From assembly GCA_029556545.1 (NCBI GenBank), contig JAKQEQ010000029.1, positions 79,084 to 143,083 of the forward strand: DNA of 64,000 bases, written 5' to 3'. The position numbers were made by a program, and so were the translations under genes. This document shows, in pieces, positions 17,190-28,802 of the stretch. Source of the stretch: Candidatus Hydrogenedentota bacterium (lineage in GTDB: Bacteria > Hydrogenedentota > Hydrogenedentia > Hydrogenedentales > JAGMZX01). The notes beneath the pieces were generated by a model. The model was not told where the DNA came from and did not search any database. It saw nothing but the letters and a program-made list of their open reading frames with translations. How positions within the stretch are numbered: position 1 is the stretch's first letter; each line of letters opens with the position of its first letter.

Positions 17190-17336
17190 GGACTTGAAAA
17201 ACAACCCTTGGAGACGATGACAAGAACATAGCCCGGTAATTACGCCGGTAGTGGGAATACACAGTCGGCCTCTTCCCTTTCCTCCCCTCATTCCCCGCGC
17301 CGAGTGACCGCCCGGTTGCTCGGCGCCCTTAATTTT
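17190..17336 (+). ncRNA. Candidate small RNA with a C/U-rich tract before its terminator
   Basis: A promoter at 17154-17183 and an intrinsic terminator at 17297-17336 define a transcript of about 145 bases with no substantial frame. Only a four-codon ATG ACA AGA ACA TAG occurs, at 17216. The 5' half can form a small CCGG/CCGG stem. The stretch 17269-17296 is almost pure pyrimidine and contains CCTCCCC, complementary to Shine-Dalgarno sequences. This resembles the unpaired C-rich segments by which several trans-acting sRNAs block translation. I could not match it to 6S, SRP, tmRNA or RNase P RNA. Confidence 0.5.
17297..17336 (+). terminator. Intrinsic terminator of the candidate small RNA
   Basis: GCGCCGAG (17297-17304) pairs with CTCGGCGC (17319-17326), with an inner ACCG/CGGT stem, followed by CCTTAATTTT. 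The T-rich tail is on the plus strand only, so it ends a plus-strand transcript. Confidence 0.7.
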
Positions 17337-17362
17337 CGGAGATCCTACATCTGACAGCGTGG

Positions 17363-18517
17363 TCACAGTCGGGATTGAATCACGATGTCCTGCTCTTCCT
17401 GAAGGTCAATCGTAATCGGCGAGATTGCGTTGCCCGTCCCGTCGCGCAGGAGCATGATCACGGGCAGGTCGAGATGCGCGGGGTTTATCTCGATGACCAC
17501 CCCGCGGTAGCGGTAATACTTCTCGCCGCGAACAATCACCTCCGAGCCCTTGGGATAGACCGGCGCGACCCGCAACAGCGCCGTCACCAGTTCCCGGTTG
17601 AAGGCGGTTCCCGCCCCGGCGCGCAGCGCGCGGAGCGCTTCGTCCGGCGGCAGGCCCGGCGTCTTCCCGTCGCCGGAGAGCAGATGATCGTAGGCGTTCG
17701 CGACCGCGGCGATCTCGCCGAGGACGGTCGGGATGGGCGGTTGTTGCGTGCGGTCCCGCTGGACGCGGTTGCCGGCCTGGATGCCGCGCGGCAGGCCCGT
17801 GCCGTCGGGACGTTCGTGGTGCTCGAAGGCCACGTGCGGCGTGAGAATGTCCCGTTGTTCGCTGGCGCGCAGCAATTCGTAGCCGAGGCGCGTGTGCTGG
17901 GCGATCGCGCGGTCCCCCGTAATCGACGGGTCGAGGAACAGCTTGCCGATGTCGTGCAGGAGGCTTCCCGCGGCTATCTGGCGGAGCCAATCCGAAGAGA
18001 GGCCGACGGTGTGCGCGATCATGACCGACACGACGCACACGTCCAACGAGTGATCGAAGAGGTATGAATCCGCCGTCTTGATCGAGGTGAGGCCCGCGAG
18101 CACGCTGTGCGACAGCACGCTGTCGATTATCTGCGAAACGACCTCGATAACCTGGGTCAGCGGGCCGTTGCGGCCCATGAGCGCGGACACCCGATCCGAC
18201 TCGAAGGTCTTGGCGACTTCGCGCGCGGACTCGGCGCGGATCGGGCCGATTTCCCGCGCGATCCGATCGAAGGCGTTGCGCAACGCGACTTGGGCCCGCA
18301 CGCGCACCAGCGGGCTCAAGTCTTCCTCAAGCTCGACCCCCGCCGGCTCGTCCGGCTCCTTGACATAGATGCGCGTGAACCCCTTGCTCTCCAGCGCGCG
18401 GATATACTCGTGCGTCAGCGGCACGTTCTTGTGGAGCAGCACCTGCCCCCGGTCGTCGATGACATCTTGCGCCACCAACATGCCGGGCCATATCTCGCTC
18501 ACGGGGACTAGACGCAC
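17363..18517 (-). CDS. HD-GYP domain protein (probable c-di-GMP phosphodiesterase), GLP variant
   Basis: The 384-residue protein starts at GTG 18517, eight bases after GGAGGT. An N-terminal DUF3391-like segment (about 1-70) precedes an HD-GYP domain from about 130. The metal motif HDIGK is present, as is HHERPDGTGLPRG, which corresponds to HHExxDGxGYP with the Tyr of GYP replaced by Leu. HD-GYP enzymes hydrolyse c-di-GMP to GMP; the GYP motif helps interactions with GGDEF proteins and is variable, so activity is likely but not certain. There is no transmembrane segment. A C-terminal PilZ-like region (GEKYYRYRGVVIEINP) may sense or position the domain. Confidence 0.85.
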   Translation of the reverse strand: MRLVPVSEIWPGMLVAQDVIDDRGQVLLHKNVPLTHEYIRALESKGFTRIYVKEPDEPAGVELEEDLSPLVRVRAQVALRNAFDRIAREIGPIRAESAREVAKTFESDRVSALMGRNGPLTQVIEVVSQIIDSVLSHSVLAGLTSIKTADSYLFDHSLDVCVVSVMIAHTVGLSSDWLRQIAAGSLLHDIGKLFLDPSITGDRAIAQHTRLGYELLRASEQRDILTPHVAFEHHERPDGTGLPRGIQAGNRVQRDRTQQPPIPTVLGEIAAVANAYDHLLSGDGKTPGLPPDEALRALRAGAGTAFNRELVTALLRVAPVYPKGSEVIVRGEKYYRYRGVVIEINPAHLDLPVIMLLRDGTGNAISPITIDLQEEQDIVIQSRL

Positions 18518-18602
18518 CGCCGCCGACCTCCATGATTACACGGCCACGCCCCTCGCCCACATGGCCGCCGGCGCGACGTCCGCGCCCCCATCATGCGGGA
18601 AC

Positions 18603-21266
18603 TCAGGGAAGACCGGGGCAGAAGCCGTCTTCCGTGTTCTCTTCCGGACAGTGATTATACCCGCCCGAGTTGTAGAACTGAATCAGCCGCAGCAGTTCCG
18701 TGAGGTTGATGCGCCAATCCGGTCCGTCGGGATGATAATCGCTGTCGTGGGGACAACACACGGTGTTCGCGCCGGGGCCTGGCACGTATCCATCCTCGGT
18801 GGATGCCGGTTCGTCGGCGCAGTGGAGGCCGTTCGAGTTGTAGAACTGAATCAGCCGCAGCAGTTCCGTCAGCACAATCTGGTTATTCTGGTCCTGGTCC
18901 GCGCAGTGCCATTCGCTGACGCATGGATCGCCTTCGCCTTCACCTTCACCTTCGCCCTCGCCTTCGCCCTCGCCTTCGCCCTCGCCCTCGCCCTCGCCTT
19001 CGCCTTCGCCTTCCCCCTCGCCACAAGGTGGGGCAATCTCGACCGTGCGGGTCACCGTCACCTCCGGCCCCCCGGTTTCCGAGGCGGTAATGAACACCGT
19101 GTAGATGCCCGCCAAGTTCACGTTCACGCCGCTCGCGTCTATTTCGAGGGTCGGCTCGGGCGGGCAGTGATCCTCCGCAATGGCGCCGGGATCGACATAA
19201 GGCACGCCGCACGGCCATGACAGCGGGTTTGCGCCCACCAGCGCGATCTCGATCGTGTCATAGACGATCACCACGCGCGTTACTGGCGTCGCCGGTTCGC
19301 CCATGGAATTGCTTACGTTGTATTCGAGCGCATATTCGCCCGGTGTGTCCGTGTCCAAATCGCCCGTAACCACCACTTGGTCCGAGATATCGCCGTCGAG
19401 GCAGTCCGTGGCGACGACGCCCGGCAATTCGTACGCGCCGCGGCCGCATTCGAGATGGAGCGGGTTGTCCCCGAGCAACGTGATGGTCGGCGCCTGCCGC
19501 GCAATGACATACGTGGCCGCCTCGGTGAAGTCGCCGTTGCGCAGACCCGGCCCGCCCAAGGGGATTCCGCCGCCGCTCAGGATCGAGTCGTCGTCCACCA
19601 AGTCAAGACGCAGGGTGCCGCAGCCGTTCCCCGTATTGACCGTAACGGTGTAGTTCGCGCCGCCGCCGAAGACGCTCGCCACGCTTTCCCCGGCGAGGTT
19701 GTGCGCGTCGAGCACGAAATCCATGACGTCCACGCCCGTCACAATTTCGCTGAACACGACGTTGTACGTGACCGTGGCCGCGTTCGTCGGGCTCGGGCTC
19801 GTCGGTGTGATGCTCTCCACGAACGGCGGCACAAACCGCGCGAACAACAGGTCCGGGTCCGTGCCGATGGAGGGGGTCAGCGTGCCCTCGAACGCGTTGG
19901 TGCTCGTCCACGCGCCAATCCACCGGCCCCGATTATCCACGGCGACGACCGGTGCGTAATCGTGGTCTATGGGCGTGTCCGTGTATGCGGATGTGTGTAA
20001 CGGTCGCGCCGCCGTCCAGGATAGGCCACCGTTGGTTGACGACGTCATCAATACGTCCGGGTCGTCCAGTATCTGGCCGCCTAACGTCGCGGTCGACGAC
20101 CACACCGCCACCCAGGCGCTCGCGCGGTCCGCGGCTAATCGGACCGACACGTCATAGGCGGACCCGTCCGTGGTGGCCGTGCTGTTCAAGATGACCTGCG
20201 AGGTCCACGTGGCCCCATGGTCCGTCGAGCGCGCGAAGAAGATGTCCATATCCGTTCCCGCGCCGCCCATGTCCTCCTGCGATTGCCATGCCGCGATCAA
20301 TCGCCCGTAACCGTCCACGGCGATGTCGGGGCTGAGGTCATCACCGGTATCGGACGCGGCAAGAGAATTGAGGGGCGTCTGCGCGATCCAGGAAATGGCC
20401 CAGAACAAGGGGTTGGCGTTCGACGAGCGCGCGACCAGAATATCCGTGTCCTCGTCCAGTTCAAGCGTTCCCGGAAACGTCTCATACGATTCCCACGCGA
20501 CCACCCAGTCCGTTCCACTGAAGGCGATGGCCGGCCGCTGATCGAAACCCGTATCCGTCGTCGCGCTCATATTGACCTTGCGCGCCGTTGACCAGGTGTT
20601 TCCATTATCCGTCGAGCGGGACGCCAATATGTCGGCGTCCGGCCCCACGTTCTCGCCGTCGACCAACGGCACGGTCGACGACCAGACGCAAACCCAGCGC
20701 CCCTGCTTGTCCGTTACGATGCGCGGGTACTCATCCGGCGCGGCGTCCGAGGTCGCATGGCTGTTCAATGCCGTCGGGGCCGACCAGTTCTGGCCGGCAT
20801 TCGTTGAATGGGCGACCAGGATATCCGTGTCCGTGCCGATACCGCCCATATTTGCGTTCGACTGCCACACGCAGACCCAATTATTGCCCCCGTCATTGGC
20901 GAGCCATGGATGGCCATCCGCCGCGTTATCCGTCTGCGCGTAGCTGTGGATCGGCGCGGGCGCCGACCACGTGGCCCCGCTGTCGCTCGAATAGGCGTAC
21001 AGGATGTCCGTGTCCGTGCCGATAGTGGCCCCGAGCGAGTTGTCCGACACCCACACCGCCACCCACTGTCCCATGTCGTTACCGAGAATGTGACAGGACG
21101 TGTCCGTTGCAGTTCCGTCCGAGGCGGCCGTTTCATTCAGCGGCAGCGGCGCTGAGAATACAATATCGGCAAGGCCCCGTCCCGGCGTAATCACGCCCAG
21201 CAGCAACAGCGCCGTGCCCAACCGCCACACCGCCGACCTTTCGTGACAATGCCTATGACTCGCCAT
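18603..21266 (-). CDS. Secreted BNR/sialidase-fold protein with (GE)n linker and EF-hand-like C-terminal module
   Basis: ATG 21266 follows GGGGAGG by six bases; the product has 887 residues and a signal peptide. Residues about 35-470 hold repeated BNR/Asp-box blades of the form HSTNAGQNWSAPT and TDILVARSS, as in exo-sialidase-like beta-propellers. Next come an Ig-like segment (SPSPTNAATVTYNVVFSE) and two DUF5011/HYR-like domains (ITLLGDNPLHLECGRG; ALVGANPLSWPCGVPY). A (Gly-Glu)n linker at about 748-775 leads to a roughly 108-residue module with two copies of an EF-hand-like loop plus helix ([20 protein letters not shown]). Propeller catalytic residues were not verified, so it may be a binding protein. 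Promoter with three phased dyads upstream. Confidence 0.8.
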   Translation of the reverse strand: MASHRHCHERSAVWRLGTALLLLGVITPGRGLADIVFSAPLPLNETAASDGTATDTSCHILGNDMGQWVAVWVSDNSLGATIGTDTDILYAYSSDSGATWSAPAPIHSYAQTDNAADGHPWLANDGGNNWVCVWQSNANMGGIGTDTDILVAHSTNAGQNWSAPTALNSHATSDAAPDEYPRIVTDKQGRWVCVWSSTVPLVDGENVGPDADILASRSTDNGNTWSTARKVNMSATTDTGFDQRPAIAFSGTDWVVAWESYETFPGTLELDEDTDILVARSSNANPLFWAISWIAQTPLNSLAASDTGDDLSPDIAVDGYGRLIAAWQSQEDMGGAGTDMDIFFARSTDHGATWTSQVILNSTATTDGSAYDVSVRLAADRASAWVAVWSSTATLGGQILDDPDVLMTSSTNGGLSWTAARPLHTSAYTDTPIDHDYAPVVAVDNRGRWIGAWTSTNAFEGTLTPSIGTDPDLLFARFVPPFVESITPTSPSPTNAATVTYNVVFSEIVTGVDVMDFVLDAHNLAGESVASVFGGGANYTVTVNTGNGCGTLRLDLVDDDSILSGGGIPLGGPGLRNGDFTEAATYVIARQAPTITLLGDNPLHLECGRGAYELPGVVATDCLDGDISDQVVVTGDLDTDTPGEYALEYNVSNSMGEPATPVTRVVIVYDTIEIALVGANPLSWPCGVPYVDPGAIAEDHCPPEPTLEIDASGVNVNLAGIYTVFITASETGGPEVTVTRTVEIAPPCGEGEGEGEGEGEGEGEGEGEGEGEGEGEGEGDPCVSEWHCADQDQNNQIVLTELLRLIQFYNSNGLHCADEPASTEDGYVPGPGANTVCCPHDSDYHPDGPDWRINLTELLRLIQFYNSGGYNHCPEENTEDGFCPGLP

Positions 21267-21390
21267 GGCTTGCCTCCCCACGCACGCCCATTTCCGGGCC
21301 CCATCTTCCAGAGGACATTCCCAGCGTCACACCGATATTGCAGCATGGACACATCGCCATTGCTGCACCCATCCACCCGATGTTAGACCT

Positions 21391-21440
21391 ATTGTACACA
21401 ATTTTCCGCAGTTGTCGACACTTTATTTTGTTTGTCCACA
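21391..21440 (-). promoter_or_regulatory. Promoter covered by three phased TTGTnnACA dyads
   Basis: Three dyads, TTGTACACA (21392), TTGTCGACA (21412) and TTGTCCACA (21432), start exactly 20 bp apart. On the minus strand a -35 TCGACA (21418-21413) and a -10 TACAAT (21396-21391) with a 16-bp spacer lie within the middle and first dyads, so a bound dimer array would occlude the promoter of the BNR protein gene. The string ATTGTACACA recurs upstream of another secreted-protein gene at 62274-62283. Confidence 0.6.
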
Positions 21441-21568
21441 ATACACCGGACCGCGGAGCGATTGCACCCCGACATCCCCAACCACCCGCATCAGGGCAAT
21501 CGCATTAAAATCCGCACATTATCCCGACTACGGGATCCGCGCGGTTTGCGCGATTTGGCGAAGGGCAC

Positions 21569-21779
21569 GGCCCTGAAAGGGCCGGACAAGACAGCCCAGG
21601 GCAACGCCCTGGGAAGCGGGATGGCCGATATAAAGAGAAGCCCTGAAAGGGCGAAACACGATGGCAAGACTCCACGCGGGCAGCCCTTTGGCTGTTACGC
21701 CCTTGCAGGGCTTCACATTGAGGCGCGCACATTTTCCCAGGGCGTTGCCCTGGGCTACTATGTCATGGGCCTTCGGCCC
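21569..21779. repeat. Cluster of seven short palindromes (REP-like)
   Basis: Within 211 bp lie seven perfect hairpins: 21569-21583 and 21640-21652 (CCCTGAAAGGG type), 21595-21613 and 21736-21754 (CCCAGGGC-nnn-GCCCTGGG), 21681-21694, 21699-21711 and 21767-21779. Such short palindromes recur in intergenic DNA of PVC and related phyla. The rest of the 21441-21815 gap holds no gene that I can support. Confidence 0.8.
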
Positions 21780-21815
21780 TAAATGCGGGAACTGGAAGCC
21801 GAGGGGAGTAATCCG

Positions 21816-21932
21816 ATGACAACGTGCCTCAATTGCGGGCATGCGCTCACGGACGCGGAGGAAACGGAAGGCTTCTGTCCGGCCTGCGGTTGCGTCGTGG
21901 GCGACGTGGGTGCGGACGAAGAACTCTACTAG
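21816..21932 (+). CDS. 38-residue zinc-ribbon miniprotein
   Basis: ATG 21816 follows GAGGGGAG at good spacing. The product is 38 residues with two CxxC knuckles, CLNC and CPAC (the latter followed by GC), spaced as in a zinc ribbon, and an acidic tail ending DEELY. The family is unknown to me. The tight Shine-Dalgarno, the paired knuckles and the absence of other genes in the gap support a real gene. It is convergent with the DHOD-like gene. Confidence 0.6.
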   Translation: MTTCLNCGHALTDAEETEGFCPACGCVVGDVGADEELY

Positions 21933-22008
21933 CCCGGTCCATGACCGTGTCGTGCGGTACAACCTGAGGCGGCCGTTCCCGAAGAGGCGCAAATCGTAAC
22001 GGACGCGG

Positions 22009-23010
22009 TCACCCGCCCGGCGTGTACGAGGTTATCACGCGCATGTAGTTCGCGCGCTCGAACGCCGCCGGGTCGGGCACCGATCGCTGACTCATGCTGC
22101 CCTGCATCATCTCGATCGAGTCATATTCCCTCTCGCCCATCCAGCGGATAAGGTCGTCGCGTACTCTCGTGAGGTGGCCGATGCCGTTGCGAAGCAGCGC
22201 GGAGGTCATCATGGCGACTTGCGCGCCGGCCATCATGGCCTTGATTACGTCTTCGTGCGTGTGGACGCCGCCGGTGATTGCGAGGTCGACCGGCACATTG
22301 CCGTAGAGGATGGCGACCCAGCGCAGGCGCAGGCGCAGCGTGCTCGAACCGCTGAGCACCGCGTCCGGCTTTACCTCGAGGGCGTCGAGATCGAAGTCCG
22401 GCTGGTAGAACCGGTTGAAGAGCACGAGCGCGTCCGCGCCGGCGTCGGCCAGGCGTTTCGCGGCGTAGGGGAGCGCCGTGAAGAAGGGGGCGATCTTGAC
22501 CGCGACGGGAATCGCCACATTGGCCTTCACGCTGCGCACCAAGTCCTCGTATATGGCCTGCACCTGCCCGTCGCTCATATCGGGCGAGGTGGGCAGGAAG
22601 TATTCGTTCAACTCGATGGCGTCCGCGCCGGCCTCCTCCATGAGCCGCGCGTACTCGGTCCAGCCGCCCTCGGACACGCCGTTGAGACTGCCGATAATCG
22701 GAATATCGACGGTCTCCTTCGCGCGACGAATGAGTTCGAGGTAATTGTCCGGGCCGAGCCGGTACTCGGAAAGATCGGGGAAATAACTCAAGGATTCGGC
22801 GAAGGCGTCCGTGCCCTGCAGCAAATTCTCGTTCAAGTGATTGCTCTCCTGCCGGAGTTGCTCCTCGAACAGCGAGTGCAGCACCACCGCGGCGGCGCCC
22901 GCGTCTTCCATGCGCCGGATGTTGTCGACACTCGTGCACAGGGGCGAAGGCGAGACCACCAACGGGTTCCTGAGTTTCATCCCGAGGTACATCGTGGTTA
23001 GGTTCTGCAT
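22009..23010 (-). CDS. Dihydroorotate dehydrogenase-like flavoprotein linked to nifJ
   Basis: The 333-residue FMN-binding TIM barrel has the class 1 DHOD features: LRNPLVVSPSPL at the N-terminus, VAVKIAPFF and DLAITGGVHTHEDVIKAMMAGAQ near the C-terminus. AAGGAG precedes the ATG. DHOD-like proteins of this kind often sit beside nifJ in other bacteria, as here (57 bp downstream), and are annotated as DHOD-like because no other pyrimidine genes are nearby. The electron acceptor and substrate are unknown; a link to ferredoxin metabolism is inferred from the operon. Confidence 0.85.
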   Translation of the reverse strand: MQNLTTMYLGMKLRNPLVVSPSPLCTSVDNIRRMEDAGAAAVVLHSLFEEQLRQESNHLNENLLQGTDAFAESLSYFPDLSEYRLGPDNYLELIRRAKETVDIPIIGSLNGVSEGGWTEYARLMEEAGADAIELNEYFLPTSPDMSDGQVQAIYEDLVRSVKANVAIPVAVKIAPFFTALPYAAKRLADAGADALVLFNRFYQPDFDLDALEVKPDAVLSGSSTLRLRLRWVAILYGNVPVDLAITGGVHTHEDVIKAMMAGAQVAMMTSALLRNGIGHLTRVRDDLIRWMGEREYDSIEMMQGSMSQRSVPDPAAFERANYMRVITSYTPGG

Positions 23011-23067
23011 GGCTTCTTCTCCTTGCGGCGACGCCGCGCCGATAATGACTCGTGGGACACCACCGTG

Positions 23068-26664
<3,597 letters not shown>

Positions 26665-26842
26665 GATGCCTGTCTCCAATCATCGTTCGTGCGGCGCACA
26701 TCACGCCGTCATGTTTCCCGACTCCCTCTGACGGGGTGATCCCGAGACGCCCCGCGCGACAAGAATCCCCCAACGCGATCTGAAGAATACGTGGTTTCAG
26801 ACCCACGGAGCATGCTTACGCGGCGCCCTTTTTGGGGAGCCC

Positions 26843-26887
26843 GCCGCAAGCGGAATGCGCTCCGGCAATGCCGGCCGTACTTGCGGC
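26843..26887. repeat. Nested palindrome upstream of nifJ
   Basis: GCCGCAAG (26843-26850) pairs with CTTGCGGC (26880-26887), enclosing CCGGC-AAT-GCCGG (26862-26874). It lies between nifJ and the UDP-glucose dehydrogenase gene, both on the minus strand, without a T-tract. I see nothing else in the 359-bp gap. Confidence 0.5.
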
Positions 26888-27023
26888 ACTTTCCCATATA
26901 CTACCACAATTTGCGGGGCGATTTCATGGCTTTATGGTAAATCGGGATTCGGCGTACGACATGCCGACATCCTCTCCCGGTTGCGTCGTTTCCCCGCGAA
27001 ACAAGGGTGTGCCCGGCCGTGCT

Positions 27024-28370
27024 CTACCGTCCGTCGCGGGCGAGCACCGGCGCGCGGCCAATCGAGAAGTAGTCGAACCCGAGCTTGCGCATCTTCTCGG
27101 GCCGGTACACGTTGCGCCCGTCGAACACCACCGGGTGCCTAAGCAGTTGCTTCACCCGTTCGAGGTCAGCGTTGCGAAAGAAGGACCACTCGGTGCAGAG
27201 CACGAGGGCGTCGCAGCCCTCGGCGCAGTCGTAGTAGCGGTCGAGGAACTCGAGGCGTTCATGCGTGCCGAGGGCGCGCGTGGCGGTCGCCGCGGCTTTC
27301 GGATCATAGGCGCGCACGTGCGCGCCGCCCTCGAGCAGCGCGCGCACGATGACCAGCGACGGCGCGTCGCGCACGTCGTCCGTCTCGGGCTTAAAGGCCA
27401 ACCCCCATACCGCGAAGCGCCGGCCTTCGATGTTGTCGCCGTAGTACGCGCGGATTTTCTGGAGCAGGCTCCGTTTCTGCGCCTCGTTGATTTCATCCAC
27501 CGCGCGCAACAGCGCGGCCTCGCGGCCGGCCTCGCGTGCCGTGTGAATGAGCGCCTTGATATCCTTCGGGAAACACGAGCCGCCGTAGCCGATGCCGGGA
27601 AAGATGAAGCGGTAGCCGATGCGCTGGTCCGAGCCGATGCCGTTGCGCACGTCGTCCACGTTCGCGCCCACCTCCTCGCACAGGTTCGCGATCTCGTTCA
27701 TGAACGAAATCTTCGTGGCGAGCATGGCGTTCGCCGCGTATTTCGTCATCTCGGCGGACTCGGGCGACATGCACAGGATGGGCCGGGCGTTGCGCGCGAA
27801 GTGCGAGTACAACTCCTCCATGAGTACCTGGACTTGCACGTTGTCGCAGCCGATCACGACCCGGTCCGGGTTCATGAAATCCTCGATGGCCGCGCCCTCC
27901 TTCAGGAACTCGGGATTCGACACCACGTCGAACTCGAAGTCCTCGCCGCGACGTTCGAGTTCCTCCCGGATCGCCGCCGCCACCTTGCGCGACGTACCCA
28001 CCGGCACCGTCGACTTGTCCACGATGACGCGATAGCCGTCCATGTGCCGCGCGATGCCGCGCGCCGCCTCGAACACCTGGCTCAAGTCCGCGGTGCCGTC
28101 CGGCAGCGACGGCGTGCCCACGGCGATGAAAATCATGACGGACCGCTTCACCGCCTCCTCGAGGTCCGTCGTAAAGGCGAGGCGATTGTCCTCGACGTTG
28201 ATCTTGACCAGTTCCTCGATGCCCGGCTCGAAAATCGGGATATGGCCCGCCCGCAACGCCTCGACCTTCGCCGCGTCCACGTCCACGCACCACACGTCGT
28301 GGCCCAACTCGGCGAAGCACGCGCCGCTCACCAGGCCCACATAGCCCGTTCCCACAATTGCGATCCGCAT
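27024..28370 (-). CDS. ugd: UDP-glucose 6-dehydrogenase
   Basis: From ATG 28370 (GGAGG ten bases upstream) the product is 448 residues. The N-terminal NAD-binding Rossmann motif is IAIVGTGYVGLVSG; the catalytic Cys lies in GYGGSCFPKDI near residue 270; the C-terminal UDP-binding domain has GLAFKPETDDVRDAP. It oxidises UDP-glucose to UDP-glucuronate with two NAD+, feeding exopolysaccharide or envelope glycan synthesis. It stands alone, with no glycosyltransferase gene beside it. Confidence 0.95.
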   Translation of the reverse strand: MRIAIVGTGYVGLVSGACFAELGHDVWCVDVDAAKVEALRAGHIPIFEPGIEELVKINVEDNRLAFTTDLEEAVKRSVMIFIAVGTPSLPDGTADLSQVFEAARGIARHMDGYRVIVDKSTVPVGTSRKVAAAIREELERRGEDFEFDVVSNPEFLKEGAAIEDFMNPDRVVIGCDNVQVQVLMEELYSHFARNARPILCMSPESAEMTKYAANAMLATKISFMNEIANLCEEVGANVDDVRNGIGSDQRIGYRFIFPGIGYGGSCFPKDIKALIHTAREAGREAALLRAVDEINEAQKRSLLQKIRAYYGDNIEGRRFAVWGLAFKPETDDVRDAPSLVIVRALLEGGAHVRAYDPKAAATATRALGTHERLEFLDRYYDCAEGCDALVLCTEWSFFRNADLERVKQLLRHPVVFDGRNVYRPEKMRKLGFDYFSIGRAPVLARDGR

Positions 28371-28695
28371 CGAATCAGGACCCTCCATTGCATGCCCGGG
28401 ATGCACCCGGCCCGACGCGAAAGTCTACCACATGCGGGACGACATGTTACCGCCACAGATAAGAGTACATAGCAGCGTGGCCGACAGCGTGGCCGACCCG
28501 AAGATTCGCCACAGGCGGTCCGCCCCCGAAATGACAATCAAATTGCGGGATCGGACGTCCCCCACTCGTCCTCGTTTTGCTCCGAGAATCGACCCGGGCG
28601 TGCCTCGCAGCCCGTTTCAGCGCCGCTTGTACTATCGCTTCGGTACATACCTACGTCCTTCGCGCGAAAAACCGTGGGCTTCATGGCAATCCGTA

Positions 28696-28733
28696 CCCTA
28701 AGCCCTAAGCCCTAAACCCTAAACCCTAAACCC
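28696..28733. repeat. Heptanucleotide tandem repeat CCCTAAR
   Basis: Five consecutive 7-mers (two CCCTAAG, then three CCCTAAA) plus a partial copy, identical in form to plant-type telomere repeats but short and intergenic. The 28371-28802 gap also has a doubled AGCGTGGCCGAC near 28473 and no gene. Confidence 0.85.
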
Positions 28734-28802
28734 TTCCATTCGTTGCACCGGTTGCGCAACTCTTTCTAGAATGCCGCACGGGTCTGCATGCAAGGATGAT
28801 CG

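Noticed and set aside
21392-21440. Three TTGTnCACA-like boxes considered as DnaA boxes of an origin
   Set aside because: They are only near matches, there is no dnaA or dnaN nearby, and they sit exactly on a promoter as dyads.
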